Of a DNA stretch of 64,000 bases, positions 34,804 through 43,701 are shown in pieces (position 1 is the first letter of the stretch; every line of letters begins with the position of its first letter). The notes beneath the pieces were generated by a model. It was not told the DNA's origin and did no database searches. It saw only the letters and a program-made list of their open reading frames with translations. The stretch comes from Chloroflexota bacterium (GTDB lineage Bacteria; Chloroflexota; Dehalococcoidia; Bin125): positions 1-64,000 of the forward strand of contig VXQT01000010.1 in NCBI GenBank assembly GCA_009838915.1, written 5' to 3'. Made by a program: the position numbers and the translations under genes.

Positions 34804-35603
34804 GTGACGATCTCCAGCACCCCCGACCCCGCGTCCCACAGCACTACCCGACCATCCACGCAATCCGCCAGAGCCCTCGACGCCTCCGGGTTTCTCGACA
34901 CGCCTGACACCAGGACGACGAACTCCGCTGACTCGGGCACACCCTTCCTACCGCCGTCCGGCGACATCAGGACCTTGGCCGCCAGCTCGGGGGTGACCTC
35001 GTCGCCGAGTTGTGCGCCGGCGATCTGGGCGGCGATCTCGGGGCGGTGGACGGATCGGTCGTCCAAGGGGCGGCCCAAGACGGCGGCGCCGATTACGGCG
35101 GCGACGACGTTGACGCTGTCGGGGATCACCGGTTCGTGGACGCCGGGGGCCTTGAAGGGGCGGCCTCGTGAGCCGTCGGCTTCGACGCCGACGAGGCTGG
35201 CCAGGCCGGCGTCCACGGCGTTGCGCGGCCAGGAGGGGTCGACGCCCAGGACGCGCTCGCGGTCGCCTCGGCCCGAGCCGACGACGGCCGAGGCGCGGCC
35301 GCGCGAGCGGATGTCGTCGAGCGCGCCGGCGCGGAAGGCGTCGTCGCGGCCGATCGCCAGGGGCAGCGTCCGTCCCTCAGCGGGGATGGTCATCTTCGTC
35401 GTGGTCGTGAGCACGGTCAGACCGTCGCCGCCGGCGGCTTCCCACTCGGCGGCGAGCGCAAAGAGGACGGTCGTTTTGCCGCCCCCGCCGACCGTGGCGA
35501 ATACGGCCGGGCGGGTAATCCCCAATGCCTCGTGCAGCGGAAGGTTCCCGCCTGCGCGGGAATGACGGGATAGAGATCGGGAAGGAGGCTTAGAGTCGGC
35601 CAT
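34800..35603 (-). CDS. yqeC: YqeC-type selenium/molybdenum hydroxylase accessory protein
   Basis: This 267-aa P-loop protein of the YqeC family (selenium cofactor biosynthesis/accessory for selenium-dependent molybdenum hydroxylases) has ATVGGGGKTTVLFALA, TVLTTTTKM and VEADGSRGRPFKAP. The first ~22 residues (SRHSRAGGNLP) are encoded by a dispersed TTCCCGC..GCGGGAA repeat, so the native N-terminus is blurred. It is divergent from mobA with 22 bases between, which supports a molybdoenzyme-maturation role. No hydroxylase subunit gene is in the window. Confidence 0.85.
   Translation of the reverse strand: MADSKPPSRSLSRHSRAGGNLPLHEALGITRPAVFATVGGGGKTTVLFALAAEWEAAGGDGLTVLTTTTKMTIPAEGRTLPLAIGRDDAFRAGALDDIRSRGRASAVVGSGRGDRERVLGVDPSWPRNAVDAGLASLVGVEADGSRGRPFKAPGVHEPVIPDSVNVVAAVIGAAVLGRPLDDRSVHRPEIAAQIAGAQLGDEVTPELAAKVLMSPDGGRKGVPESAEFVVLVSGVSRNPEASRALADCVDGRVVLWDAGSGVLEIVT
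35541..35570 (-). repeat. TTCCCGC-type palindromic repeat, copy A, inside yqeC
   Basis: GGTTCCCGCCTGCGCGGGAATGACGGG has the hairpin TTCCCGC / GCGGGAA and is the source of the SRHSRAGGNLP segment at the YqeC N-terminus. The same unit occurs at 59258-59285. Confidence 0.8.
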
Positions 35604-35625
35604 GGGCGCAGCGTAAACTCAAGCC

Positions 35626-36330
35626 ATGAGTGAAGCCTGTTCCGTGATCATCCTGGCCGGTGGGTTCGGCCGCCGTCTGGGCCGCGACAAGGCCACGGCG
35701 ATGGCCGGCGGACGTCCCCTGCTGCACTGGAGCGCCATCGCCGCCTCCCGGGTCACCGACGACATCGTCGTCGCTCGACGACCCGACCAGCAGTTGCCGC
35801 CGCTGGACGGAGTCGAATGGCGGCAGGCCGTTGACGACCGCCACGACCGCGGCCCGTTGGCCGGACTTGAGGCGTCGCTGCCGTTGATCAGGCACGACCT
35901 GGCCGTGGCCGTCGCCTGCGACATGCCGCTGCTCCGACCCGAGCTGCTGCGCGCGGTCGCCGACGCGTGCAGCGGCGTCGAGATCGCGATGCCTTATCTC
36001 GACGGGGTGGCCCAACCGTTGTTGGCCGCCTATCGAGGCTCGGTCGCGCCGCACGCGGCACGGCTGCTCGACGACGGCGACGGTCGAGTGCGCGCGCTGC
36101 TGCCGCTGGTGAGGCACAGGCTGCTTGGCGAAGCCGATCTGCGACGTATCGATCCCGAGTTGGAGTCGTTCACTAACGTGAATCGGCCCGAGGATCTTGC
36201 GCAAGTCGAAGTAGCTCTGGCAGGACTGTTAGCTGATAGCGACTGCCGGCGCCCCCCTTCAGTCCCTACGGGACAGCTTCCCCCCAGGGGGAAGCGGGAG
36301 AACGGGGTGGCACATGAGGCAAGTACCTGA
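35626..36330 (+). CDS. mobA: Molybdenum cofactor guanylyltransferase
   Basis: This MobA-type nucleotidyltransferase of 234 aa attaches GMP (or another nucleotide) to molybdopterin. The N-terminal motif VIILAGGFGRRLGRDKA is the nucleotide-binding loop; RGPLAGLEA and VACDMPLL carry the Mg-binding Asp. The family part ends at FTNVNRPEDLAQVEVALAG. The last ~28 residues come from a repeat copy (36251-36313) read through to a later stop, so this tail is unlikely to be functional. It is divergent from yqeC. Confidence 0.9.
   Translation: MSEACSVIILAGGFGRRLGRDKATAMAGGRPLLHWSAIAASRVTDDIVVARRPDQQLPPLDGVEWRQAVDDRHDRGPLAGLEASLPLIRHDLAVAVACDMPLLRPELLRAVADACSGVEIAMPYLDGVAQPLLAAYRGSVAPHAARLLDDGDGRVRALLPLVRHRLLGEADLRRIDPELESFTNVNRPEDLAQVEVALAGLLADSDCRRPPSVPTGQLPPRGKRENGVAHEAST
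36251..36313 (-). repeat. GC-rich palindromic repeat, variant copy 5, at the mobA 3' end
   Basis: CCCCCCTTCAGTCCCTACGGGACAGCTTCCCCCCAGGGGGAAGC is the variant type in the reverse orientation of copy 4. It forms the last coding part of mobA, extending the protein past its normal end. Confidence 0.65.
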
Positions 36331-36342
36331 GGGGAGAATTCG

Positions 36343-36654
36343 ATGGCGATGTACCGCAGAGTCCTGACCGGCCGGGTCGCGCCCGGCAAGCACGGAGAGT
36401 TCCTGCGCGCCGTCGAGGCGGCGCTCGACTACCAGGCGGCGCGCGGGATCGAGGCGCAGTTCTCGGTCTGGGACGCGATCACCGGCGCCGCCTCGACTGT
36501 CGAAATCGTGGCCGAGTTCGAGGACCTGAAGGAACTCGAACAGTTTGAGGAACTGGCAGCCCAGGATCAGCAGTTCGCCCATCTGCGGCGCGCCGTGCGC
36601 GAGGCGATGGTCTTCGACTCGGCCGAGATCAACATCTACCGCAACCTGGTCTGA
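36343..36654 (+). CDS. Small dimeric alpha/beta-barrel-like protein, unknown
   Basis: This 103-aa soluble protein has a beta-alpha-beta pattern: YRRVLTGRVAPGKHGEFLRAVEAA, then TVEIVAEFEDLKELEQFEELAAQ, ending in MVFDSAEINIYRNLV. The length and pattern recall NIPSNAP/ABM-type ferredoxin-like barrels. I cannot name a function. A GGGGAG ribosome-binding site precedes the ATG. It starts the 36343-39249 run of same-strand genes. Confidence 0.65.
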   Translation: MAMYRRVLTGRVAPGKHGEFLRAVEAALDYQAARGIEAQFSVWDAITGAASTVEIVAEFEDLKELEQFEELAAQDQQFAHLRRAVREAMVFDSAEINIYRNLV

Positions 36655-36685
36655 GCAGTCTGCTCCGAACGAAAGCGGGAGTCCC

Positions 36686-36958
36686 ATGGTCAGAGTCGAC
36701 CCCGAGCGCCAGTCCGAGTACCGCGACGCGTGGGAGGCCTGGCAGAAGCAGCTCACCCGCATGCACGAGGTCTTCCTCGACGGCGAGCCGCTGGAGCCGC
36801 CGAAACTCAAGGGCTTGCTCAACCGCGAAGCGCGGGCCAAAGAGCGGTACGACGCGGCGCGGGAGGCGCTGCTGGGAATCGGCGGCCTGCCCGCCGCTCC
36901 CGGCGGCGTTGGACGCATCCCCGCAGCGTCCATAGACTCAGGATCTGATGACGGATGA
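36686..36958 (+). CDS. Small hypothetical protein
   Basis: This 90-aa charged protein begins MVRVDPERQSEYRDAWEAW, is helical through about residue 65, and ends with a Gly/Pro-rich tail. I recognise no family. The start at 36686 follows an AAGCGGGAG ribosome-binding site. The final 11 bases overlap the next gene, so the pair appears translationally coupled. Confidence 0.55.
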   Translation: MVRVDPERQSEYRDAWEAWQKQLTRMHEVFLDGEPLEPPKLKGLLNREARAKERYDAAREALLGIGGLPAAPGGVGRIPAASIDSGSDDG

Positions 36959-37394
36959 CTACGGCGTCGACCTGGAGGAGATCCTGCGCGTGATCGATCG
37001 CGCCTCGGTGCTGATCGTGCGCTTTGAGATTCTCGAACCGCGATTGCTCGTCGACTTCCGCACCGACCCGCCGGACATGCCGATCATCCGCCTGGTTGAC
37101 CGGGTCAACTCGGCCGAGGAGCGGTTCCGCCACCTCAAATCGCTGCGCCCGCGGATGCCGCTGCCCGACCGCATTCTCTCCTTCCCCTGGCCGCGCGCGA
37201 TTCGGGCGTTTGAGGAGTCGGGCATCTGGGAGAAGATCGAGGCGCGGCTGCTGAGCCTGGGATCCGAGGCCGACGACATCAACGCCATCCAACAGCAGCT
37301 CCACGATGGAGAACGCGCCGTCACCGTGGCCGCGATCACGGGCGGCGAGGGCTTCCGAACCATCTGGGAGCGAGCGAACGGACCTGCCGAGTGA
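36948..37394 (+). CDS. Hypothetical protein, threonine-aldolase operon
   Basis: This 148-aa soluble protein opens MTDDYGVDLEEILRVIDRAS and has LVDFRTDPPDMPIIRLV, then FPWPRAIRAFEESGIW near residue 80. I do not recognise the family, but the start is fixed by the 11-base overlap with the upstream gene and its stop overlaps the next start as GTGA. Such tight packing argues that it is a real gene co-expressed with the aldolase. Confidence 0.65.
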   Translation: MTDDYGVDLEEILRVIDRASVLIVRFEILEPRLLVDFRTDPPDMPIIRLVDRVNSAEERFRHLKSLRPRMPLPDRILSFPWPRAIRAFEESGIWEKIEARLLSLGSEADDINAIQQQLHDGERAVTVAAITGGEGFRTIWERANGPAE

Positions 37395-38464
37395 CACGCA
37401 ACCAGAGCACCGAGCTTCCTCTGATCGACATGCGCTCGGACACGGTGACCAGGCCGACGCCGGCGATGCGCCGGGCGATGTTCGAAGCGGACGTCGGCGA
37501 CGACGTCTTCGGCGAGGATCCGACGATCACGAAGCTGGAGGAGACCGCAGCCGCCCGCACCGGCAAGGAGGCGGCGCTGTTCGTCTCCAGCGGCACGATG
37601 GCAAACCTGGTCTCGCTGCTCACCCACACGACCGCCGGCGACGAACTGCTGGTCGGCGATCGGGCGCACATCGTGCGCGCCGAGGCGGGCGGCGTCTCGC
37701 GGCTCGGCGGCGTGCTCGCAACGACACTGCCCAATCAGCCCGACGGCGGCTTCGACCCTGAGTTGATCCCCGGCGCGGTGCGTCCCGACGACATGCACCA
37801 ACCGCGCACCACCCTGCTCGCGCTGGAGAACACGCACAACTTCTGCGGCGGCTCGGTCGTCTCGCTGGAGCGGACCGAGGAGATTGCGGGCGTCGCCCGC
37901 GAGCACGGCTTGCGCGTCCACCTCGACGGCGCGCGCATCTTCAATGCGGCGGTCGCCTCGGGCCACAGCGTGGCCGAGCTCGCCGCGCCGGCCGACAGCG
38001 TTGCCTTCTGTCTCTCCAAGGGACTGGGCGCGCCCGTCGGCTCGCTGATCTGCGGCGACGAGGCGTTCATCCGCGAGGCAAGGCGCACGCGCAAGCTGGT
38101 CGGCGGTGGCATGCGGCAGGCCGGCATCCTGGCGGCGGCGGGGCTGGTGGCGCTGGATCAGATGGTCGACCGGCTGGCGGACGACCACGCCAACGCGCGT
38201 CAGCTCGCTCGCGGACTGGCGGAGCTGGGCTTCGACATCAATCCCGAAGACGTGCAAACCAACATCGTCATCGTTCAGCTCGACTCATCTCATGACCCCG
38301 CGCCATCGCCCAAGCTGCAGGCGGCGCTCAAGGAGCTTGGCATCCTGGTGACTACGCCCGACCGGACGAAGATCCGACTCGTCACCCACGCCGACCTCTC
38401 CTCCGATGAATGTGCCGCAGCGCTGCTCCGCATGGCCGAAGCCGAGATCGGCCCCGCGTTGTGA
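37391..38464 (+). CDS. ltaE: Low-specificity L-threonine aldolase
   Basis: This 357-aa fold-type I PLP enzyme cleaves L-threonine or allo-threonine to glycine and acetaldehyde. It has the N-terminal DMRSDTVTRPTPAMRRAM, VGDDVFGEDPT, LENTHNFCGG and HLDGARIFNA. The PLP lysine is in FCLSKGLGAPVGS (Lys210). The start is GTG overlapping the previous stop. Glycine produced here could feed the gcv operon at 1-4296. Confidence 0.93.
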   Translation: MTRNQSTELPLIDMRSDTVTRPTPAMRRAMFEADVGDDVFGEDPTITKLEETAAARTGKEAALFVSSGTMANLVSLLTHTTAGDELLVGDRAHIVRAEAGGVSRLGGVLATTLPNQPDGGFDPELIPGAVRPDDMHQPRTTLLALENTHNFCGGSVVSLERTEEIAGVAREHGLRVHLDGARIFNAAVASGHSVAELAAPADSVAFCLSKGLGAPVGSLICGDEAFIREARRTRKLVGGGMRQAGILAAAGLVALDQMVDRLADDHANARQLARGLAELGFDINPEDVQTNIVIVQLDSSHDPAPSPKLQAALKELGILVTTPDRTKIRLVTHADLSSDECAAALLRMAEAEIGPAL

Positions 38465-39249
38465 TGCCTGGGGCCCGACCTGTGGCGGCGGCCCTCGTGG
38501 TCGCCTGCGCGCTGCTGGTCGCCGCCTGCGGCTTCGAGTCCGACTTCGACGATCCCGAGAGTCCCGTCTCGCAGATTCCCTGGCCCGACTTTGAGCGCCT
38601 GCACTACGACTGGCTCGACCAGACCGACGAGAAGCTGGGCACCGTGGTCATGGAGACGGTGCGGGAGGACGATCGATACCGGCTCTCACTGATGTTCAGC
38701 CGTGAGACTGCGGATGGTCCCGTCGCGGATCTTGTCACGGTCTGGGTGGATGCCGAAACGATGGCGCCTATCCGCTATGAGCGCAGCGCCGACGCGCCGG
38801 ATGAGTCGCTTCAGGCTGAGGCAGACTACCGACTGAACCGGGACGGAACGATCTCGGCAGACGTGTCAGTTGTTCGGACCGACAAGGAAGAGGATGACGA
38901 AGAGAAACGGACTAAGAGAATCACCGAGACGGTGGACGCCGGGGTGTACGCATTCGACAACGACTCTTCGGCCTGGCTCTGGCGGTCGCTCGCATTCATG
39001 CAGGACCTGGAGCTGACCTACCGGTCCGTCAATGTTGTCCACCAGCGCAGTCAGCTCGTGCAGGTAGCGGTTCGAGGACAGGACACGCTTCGGGGACCGG
39101 ACGGCGATGTGGTCGTCTGGCAGGTCGTGGCGACGCCTGGCGTCGAGGTGTCGCGAGCGTGGTACGAGATCGATCCGCCGCATCGGCTGATCCGCTGGGA
39201 CCAGCAGCCGCGGCGGTTCGTACTCACCAGGGTCGAGACAGAACCCTAA
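38464..39249 (+). CDS. Lipoprotein of unknown function
   Basis: This 261-aa protein has a signal peptide with lipobox LLVAAC (lipidated Cys about residue 20). The mature part looks like a beta-sheet outer-surface domain, with repeated edge strands RYRLSLMFSRET, LVTVWVDAETMAPIRYERS and VWQVVATPGVEVSRAWYEI. The last resembles DUF3108-type lipid-binding folds. It overlaps the aldolase stop as TGATG. The function is unknown. Confidence 0.7.
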   Translation: MPGARPVAAALVVACALLVAACGFESDFDDPESPVSQIPWPDFERLHYDWLDQTDEKLGTVVMETVREDDRYRLSLMFSRETADGPVADLVTVWVDAETMAPIRYERSADAPDESLQAEADYRLNRDGTISADVSVVRTDKEEDDEEKRTKRITETVDAGVYAFDNDSSAWLWRSLAFMQDLELTYRSVNVVHQRSQLVQVAVRGQDTLRGPDGDVVVWQVVATPGVEVSRAWYEIDPPHRLIRWDQQPRRFVLTRVETEP

Positions 39250-39252
39250 GCG

Positions 39253-40344
39253 CTACTCATCGCGCGGACGCGCCCAGACCGGCCGGTCTACGCCTTCGGG
39301 CGGCGCGAATGAGGCGTCTTCATCGGAGGGCGCTTCCGCGTCGGGGATGTCCGGCGCCCAGTCCTCGTCCGATTCGCGCTCGCCTTCGACATCGTCGGCA
39401 TCCGGCTCCGCGGGCAGGTCGGCGCCGAACACGTGACGCGCCTGGGCCTCGCTGATCTCCGGATGCGCGGCGCGCTCGGCTGCGATTCGTTCCTCGACCG
39501 TGGGAGCGAAGTCCGCACCATGCGAGCTGACCGCCGACACTTCCTCGCGGACGTCGCTGGGCAACTCGGCCGCGAACCGCGAACGTTCATCGCGCACGGT
39601 GTAGCGGAACAGCTCTTGCTCATCGGGTTCGAGCAGCCGTCCGTCGCGCATCTCTTCTACGCGCGGTACCAGCTCCATGACGGTGCGGTCGTGCGTTGTC
39701 GTGATGATCGTGACGCCCTGTTCAACAACCAGGTCATGAAGTAGTCGGAAGATCGAGACGGCGGTCGTTGAGTCGAGTTCGCCGGTAGGTTCGTCGGCGA
39801 GGATCAACGCCGGAGAGTTGGCCAGGGCCCGGGCGATGGCAACGCGCTGTTGTTCGCCGCCCGAGAGTTCGTAGGGACGATGTCGCGCGCGGCCGCCGAG
39901 TCCCACCGCCTCCAGCAGTTCCTCGGCGCGGCGGCGTCGCTCGCGAATGCCGGCCCCGGCGATGCGCAGCGACAGTTCGACGTTCTCGTACGCAGAGAGC
40001 AGCGGCAGCAGACCGAACGACTGGAAGACAAAGCCGACCCGGTGTCGGCGCAGCTGCGTAAGCTGACGCTCCGAGTACTCGGTGATGTTCTCGCCATCGA
40101 TGGTGACGTGACCGGAGGTGGGTGAGTCCAGTCCGGCGATGAGGTTGAGCAGCGTCGTCTTGCCGGAGCCGGAGCGGCCAATCAGCGCGACGAACTCTCC
40201 TTGCGCGACCTGGAGCGAGACGTCTCGCACCGCCCAGATGTCCTCGCCGCCGACCACGAACTTGCGGCTGACGCCCTGCACGTCAACCACGAGGTCTCGA
40301 TCCTGGGCGGCGGCAGGGCCGCCGGCGGTCTGTGCGGTGGTCAT
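39253..40344 (-). CDS. ABC transporter ATP-binding protein (MacB/LolD type)
   Basis: This 363-aa ATPase has Walker [14 protein letters not shown] near residue 57, signature ELSGGEQQR, Walker [13 protein letters not shown] and the H-loop TTTHDRTV. The type is that of MacB/LolD/FtsE exporters. The C-terminal ~130 residues are an acidic, Pro-rich extension with no known domain. It overlaps its neighbour by one base. No permease gene is near. Confidence 0.9.
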   Translation of the reverse strand: MTTAQTAGGPAAAQDRDLVVDVQGVSRKFVVGGEDIWAVRDVSLQVAQGEFVALIGRSGSGKTTLLNLIAGLDSPTSGHVTIDGENITEYSERQLTQLRRHRVGFVFQSFGLLPLLSAYENVELSLRIAGAGIRERRRRAEELLEAVGLGGRARHRPYELSGGEQQRVAIARALANSPALILADEPTGELDSTTAVSIFRLLHDLVVEQGVTIITTTHDRTVMELVPRVEEMRDGRLLEPDEQELFRYTVRDERSRFAAELPSDVREEVSAVSSHGADFAPTVEERIAAERAAHPEISEAQARHVFGADLPAEPDADDVEGERESDEDWAPDIPDAEAPSDEDASFAPPEGVDRPVWARPRDE

Positions 40345-41288
40345 CAGCGCTCCGCCTCTTCGTCGCCCGCATCGGCCTCGTGCGCCGGCGTGATGATGAT
40401 CCGCCCTTCGCGCGAGTCCACGTAGGCGCGACGGCCCAGGGCGACCTGGTCCAGCAGCGGCTTGGGAATCTGCAGTCGTCCGGCGCCGTCTACGACCGCG
40501 AACTCTTCATGCACGACTTCGGAGATTTCGGTACCGGCTCGCTCGACGCGCCGCACCGTCTCGGTCGCAATCGTGCCGTCGCGGATCGCCACGACGCGAT
40601 CGACGCGGGCCGCGATGGCGGGGTCGTGGGTCACGATGATGATCGTCAGCCCGAACTGATTGGAGAGGCTGCGGAAGAGATGGAAAATCTCTTCCGAAGT
40701 GTGCGTGTCCAACTCGCCGGTCGGCTCGTCGGCCAGGAGCAGCGGTGGATCGTTGGACAGCGCCACGCCGATCGAGACGCGCTGCTGCTCTCCGCCGGAG
40801 AGCTGATCGGGACGCTGCTTGCGCTTGTCCATCAGTCCGACCGCCTGGAGCAGCTGCATCGAGCGTTCGCGCGCGTGTTTGCGGGAACGGCCGGCGAGAA
40901 TCATCGGCACTTCGATGTTTTGTTGGGCGGAGAGATATGGAATCAGGTTGCGGCCCGTCTGCTGCCAGACGAAGCCGACCTCTTCGCGCCGATAGTCGAC
41001 CAGCTCCTGCTCCGTTAGGGCGAGCAGGTCGGCCTGGTTGACGTAGGCCTGACCTGCCGAAGGGATGTCCAGCCCTGCGAGCACGTTGAGCAGCGTGGAC
41101 TTGCCCGAGCCGGAGGCGCCGACAATCGCCAGTACCTCGCCACGACCGACGGTCAGGTCGAGGCCGCGTAGGGCGACGACTTCGAGGTCGGCGATCTTGT
41201 AGATCTTGAACAGGTCTCGGCAGACCACATGCTGGTCGGACTGCATTTCATCCGGGCGCATCGGCGGTCGCGCTGCGCTAGTCGTCAT
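40344..41288 (-). CDS. ABC transporter ATP-binding protein with AbrB-like C-terminal segment
   Basis: This 314-aa ATPase has Walker A GASGSGKST, the motif [28 protein letters not shown] and VTHDPAI, of the same MacB/LolD type as the next gene. The last ~65 residues contain EFAVVDGAGRLQIPKPLLDQ followed by EGRIIITP, which matches the swapped-hairpin (AbrB/MazE) pattern. Such a fused segment is unusual for an ATPase. It is the first of two ATPases in one transcript; permease partners must lie elsewhere. Confidence 0.88.
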   Translation of the reverse strand: MTTSAARPPMRPDEMQSDQHVVCRDLFKIYKIADLEVVALRGLDLTVGRGEVLAIVGASGSGKSTLLNVLAGLDIPSAGQAYVNQADLLALTEQELVDYRREEVGFVWQQTGRNLIPYLSAQQNIEVPMILAGRSRKHARERSMQLLQAVGLMDKRKQRPDQLSGGEQQRVSIGVALSNDPPLLLADEPTGELDTHTSEEIFHLFRSLSNQFGLTIIIVTHDPAIAARVDRVVAIRDGTIATETVRRVERAGTEISEVVHEEFAVVDGAGRLQIPKPLLDQVALGRRAYVDSREGRIIITPAHEADAGDEEAER

Positions 41289-41367
41289 TGTTCATCCCAG
41301 GATTGGCAAGCACTCGGGCACACAACAGGTGCAGGATACCCCGAGTTCCCCTGAAGGGTGGCAGAGC

Positions 41368-41940
41368 CTAAACCGGGCCGATGCACCTGGAGATGTTCTC
41401 GAAGAACTCGGTCGGTGAGCATCGGTCGAACCACTGCCCGGTATGCAGCGTGTACTCGTGGAAGATCTTGAGGGCGGCGAGGAACAGCAGCCAGCGGGCG
41501 GCCTCGGCCCCGCGCAGCGGCGCGGGCGTTCCGTCTTCCTGCGCTGCCCAGCCGGGGCGCAGGCGAGCGGGCCAATGCGGTCGAGCGGCGACGAACAGGA
41601 ACCAGAACTCAAACACATGCGGGAAGTAGATCAGGATGTCACGCCCGGCGCCCGCAGTGAAGGCAATGAACCCGATCAGCCGCCAGCCGAACAATCCCAG
41701 GGCGATACGCCGCTCCCAACCCGTCCAGCGCAGGCTGACCAGGAAGAAGAGCCAGATGTAGACCTGATCAACCCACTTGTCCCACTCCTGATAGTTGGGC
41801 AGGCCGCCCAGGTCGATCGCCTGGCGGATGAAGAGGTCGGAGAGATCGGTGAAGACCGCGATCAGTCCGCCGACAAAGGCCCAGCGCAACACCGGGAGCG
41901 ATCCTGCGATGCGGATCAGTGCGATGACCAGCGCTTCCAT
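41368..41940 (-). CDS. Integral membrane protein of unknown function
   Basis: This 190-aa protein has about four to five hydrophobic segments (LRWAFVGGLIAVFTDL, VYIWLFFLVSLRW, GWRLIGFIAFTAGAG, YFPHVFEFWFLFVAA, WLLFLAALKIFHEY). I do not recognise the family. It lies on the same strand as the ABC ATPases, 79 bases upstream of them. Two Cys near the C-terminus (DRCSPTEFFENISRCIG) could form a disulfide or bind a metal. Confidence 0.6.
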   Translation of the reverse strand: MEALVIALIRIAGSLPVLRWAFVGGLIAVFTDLSDLFIRQAIDLGGLPNYQEWDKWVDQVYIWLFFLVSLRWTGWERRIALGLFGWRLIGFIAFTAGAGRDILIYFPHVFEFWFLFVAARPHWPARLRPGWAAQEDGTPAPLRGAEAARWLLFLAALKIFHEYTLHTGQWFDRCSPTEFFENISRCIGPV

Positions 41941-41970
41941 GAGTGGAGGGTAGGGGGAGCGGAAGGGAGA

Positions 41971-42660
41971 TTAGTCGCTGCCGTCGTCGAGGCCGTGCTG
42001 ACGCTCGAACCGACCGGTGACCAGGAAGACGGTTCGCTCGCAGATGTTGAGCGCGCGGTCACCCATCCGCTCGAGGTTGTGAGAGGTCCAGATCACGTGC
42101 GTGATCGCGTCGGACTCCTCGGGATTGCCCTCGGCTCCGGCAAGGCGTTCAATCAGGCGCTCATGGATGTCGCCGTAGAGCTCGTCCACATCGTCGTCTC
42201 GCTCGACCGTGAGACGCGCGAGGTGCTGATCGCGCTCAAGGAACGAACGCGTGGCCGATTGCAGCATCTCGCGGACCAGGTCTGCCATGCGCCACAGATC
42301 CGGCTCGGTCGCGGCCACCGGATTGTCCTCGAGGAACAGGGCGATGCGGGCGATGCCCTCGGCGTGTCCGGCGATGCGCTCGAGGTTGAGTGTGATCGGG
42401 ACGATCGACATCAACTCGCGCAAGTCGCCGGCGACCGGCTGCTGCAGCGCGATGATGCTGGTCACCGCTTCCTCGATGGCATAGCGCACCTGTTTGGCTT
42501 CTTCGTCGGCTTCGCAGACGCGGCGGGCGAGGACCAAGTCGCGGCGCAGCAGGGCCTGCATCGAGTCGACGATGGAGCGATCCGCGCGGGCATGCTGGAG
42601 GCGCAGCCGGTCGAGGATGTCGGCGCGATCAGCGGAATACGTCAGCCGAACGGTTGACAC
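41971..42660 (-). CDS. phoU: Phosphate-signalling protein PhoU
   Basis: This 229-aa all-helical protein has two PhoU repeats, each with acidic E/D-x3-D-type metal-binding helices: LNLERIAGHAEGIARI and TSHNLERMGDRALNICERTV. It restrains PhoR signalling when phosphate is ample. The start is GTG behind a GGGGGAG-rich leader. It closes the phoB-phoR-pstSCAB-phoU cluster. Confidence 0.93.
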   Translation of the reverse strand: MSTVRLTYSADRADILDRLRLQHARADRSIVDSMQALLRRDLVLARRVCEADEEAKQVRYAIEEAVTSIIALQQPVAGDLRELMSIVPITLNLERIAGHAEGIARIALFLEDNPVAATEPDLWRMADLVREMLQSATRSFLERDQHLARLTVERDDDVDELYGDIHERLIERLAGAEGNPEESDAITHVIWTSHNLERMGDRALNICERTVFLVTGRFERQHGLDDGSD

Positions 42661-42720
42661 ACTCCCCCTCGTCTCCGGCGGATCTTGTGATTGCGCGCAG
42701 CGGGACCGCCTGAAATCAGG

Positions 42721-43671
42721 CTAGCCGTACCTGCCGGTAATGTAGTCTTCCGTGCGCTGATCGAGCGGATTCGTGAAGATTTCCTGGGTCGGTCCAAACT
42801 CGACCAGGCGGCCGACACGCTCCTCGCCGGCGAGCAGGAACGCGGTGTAGTCGGAGACGCGGCCGGCCTGCTGCATGTTGTGGGTGACCACGACAATCGT
42901 GTAGTGCTCGGCCAGTTCCCGCATGAGATCTTCGATCTTCAGTGTGGCGACCGGATCGAGCGCCGAGGCGGGTTCGTCCATCAGGATGATCTCGGGCTGG
43001 ACGGCGATTGCGCGGGCAATGCAGAGCCGCTGCTGCTGGCCGCCGGAGAGAGCGAGACCCGACTTGTCCAGCTCGTCCTTGACCTCGTCCCAGAGCGCCG
43101 CCCGGCGCAGCGAGTCTTCAACCAGGCGATCCATGTCGCCCGAGTAGCCGTTGATCCGCGCGCCGAAGGCGACGTTCTCGTAGATCGACTTGGGAAACGG
43201 ATTCGGCTTCTGGAAGACCATGCCGATTCGCCGACGCACGTCGACGGCGTCGACGGTCGGGTCGAGCAGGTTGCGGCCTTCAAATTCGATCTCACCCGCG
43301 ATTCGGGCGCCGGGGATCAGGTCATTCATCCGGTTGCAGCAACGCAGCAGCGTCGATTTGCCGCAGCCCGAGGGTCCGATCAACGCCGTGACCCGGTTGC
43401 GTGGGATGGGCATCGTCATTCGGTCGATGGCCTGGAACGATCCGTAGAACGCGGACACGCCGCGCAGCTTCAGCGCCATGTCGACTTCTTCAGTGAAGTC
43501 GTGTCGTACTGCCTCGAGGTTTGGATCGAGGTGCACGCCGGCACTTGCCGCGTCGTCTTGCTTCATCGTTGGCGGCGGCGGGGGCGCCGCGCGCTCGGAG
43601 CCGATAGCGTCCGGCGCCTCGGTCGCCGGCGGTGCGCTCGAACGCATCAGGCCAAAGAAGTTGCGTGACAT
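42721..43671 (-). CDS. pstB: Phosphate ABC transporter ATP-binding protein
   Basis: This 316-aa PstB shows Walker [20 protein letters not shown], the PstB-specific [18 protein letters not shown], signature [10 protein letters not shown] and Walker [13 protein letters not shown]. About 65 extra residues precede the conserved [13 protein letters not shown]; the long start at 43671 has a good AAGGAAG ribosome-binding site, so the extension may be real, though a shorter start is possible. It energises PstSCA import of inorganic phosphate. Confidence 0.95.
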   Translation of the reverse strand: MSRNFFGLMRSSAPPATEAPDAIGSERAAPPPPPTMKQDDAASAGVHLDPNLEAVRHDFTEEVDMALKLRGVSAFYGSFQAIDRMTMPIPRNRVTALIGPSGCGKSTLLRCCNRMNDLIPGARIAGEIEFEGRNLLDPTVDAVDVRRRIGMVFQKPNPFPKSIYENVAFGARINGYSGDMDRLVEDSLRRAALWDEVKDELDKSGLALSGGQQQRLCIARAIAVQPEIILMDEPASALDPVATLKIEDLMRELAEHYTIVVVTHNMQQAGRVSDYTAFLLAGEERVGRLVEFGPTQEIFTNPLDQRTEDYITGRYG

Positions 43672-43701
43672 GTGCGGCTTCCTTTGCCAGCCTCAGTGTA
43701 T

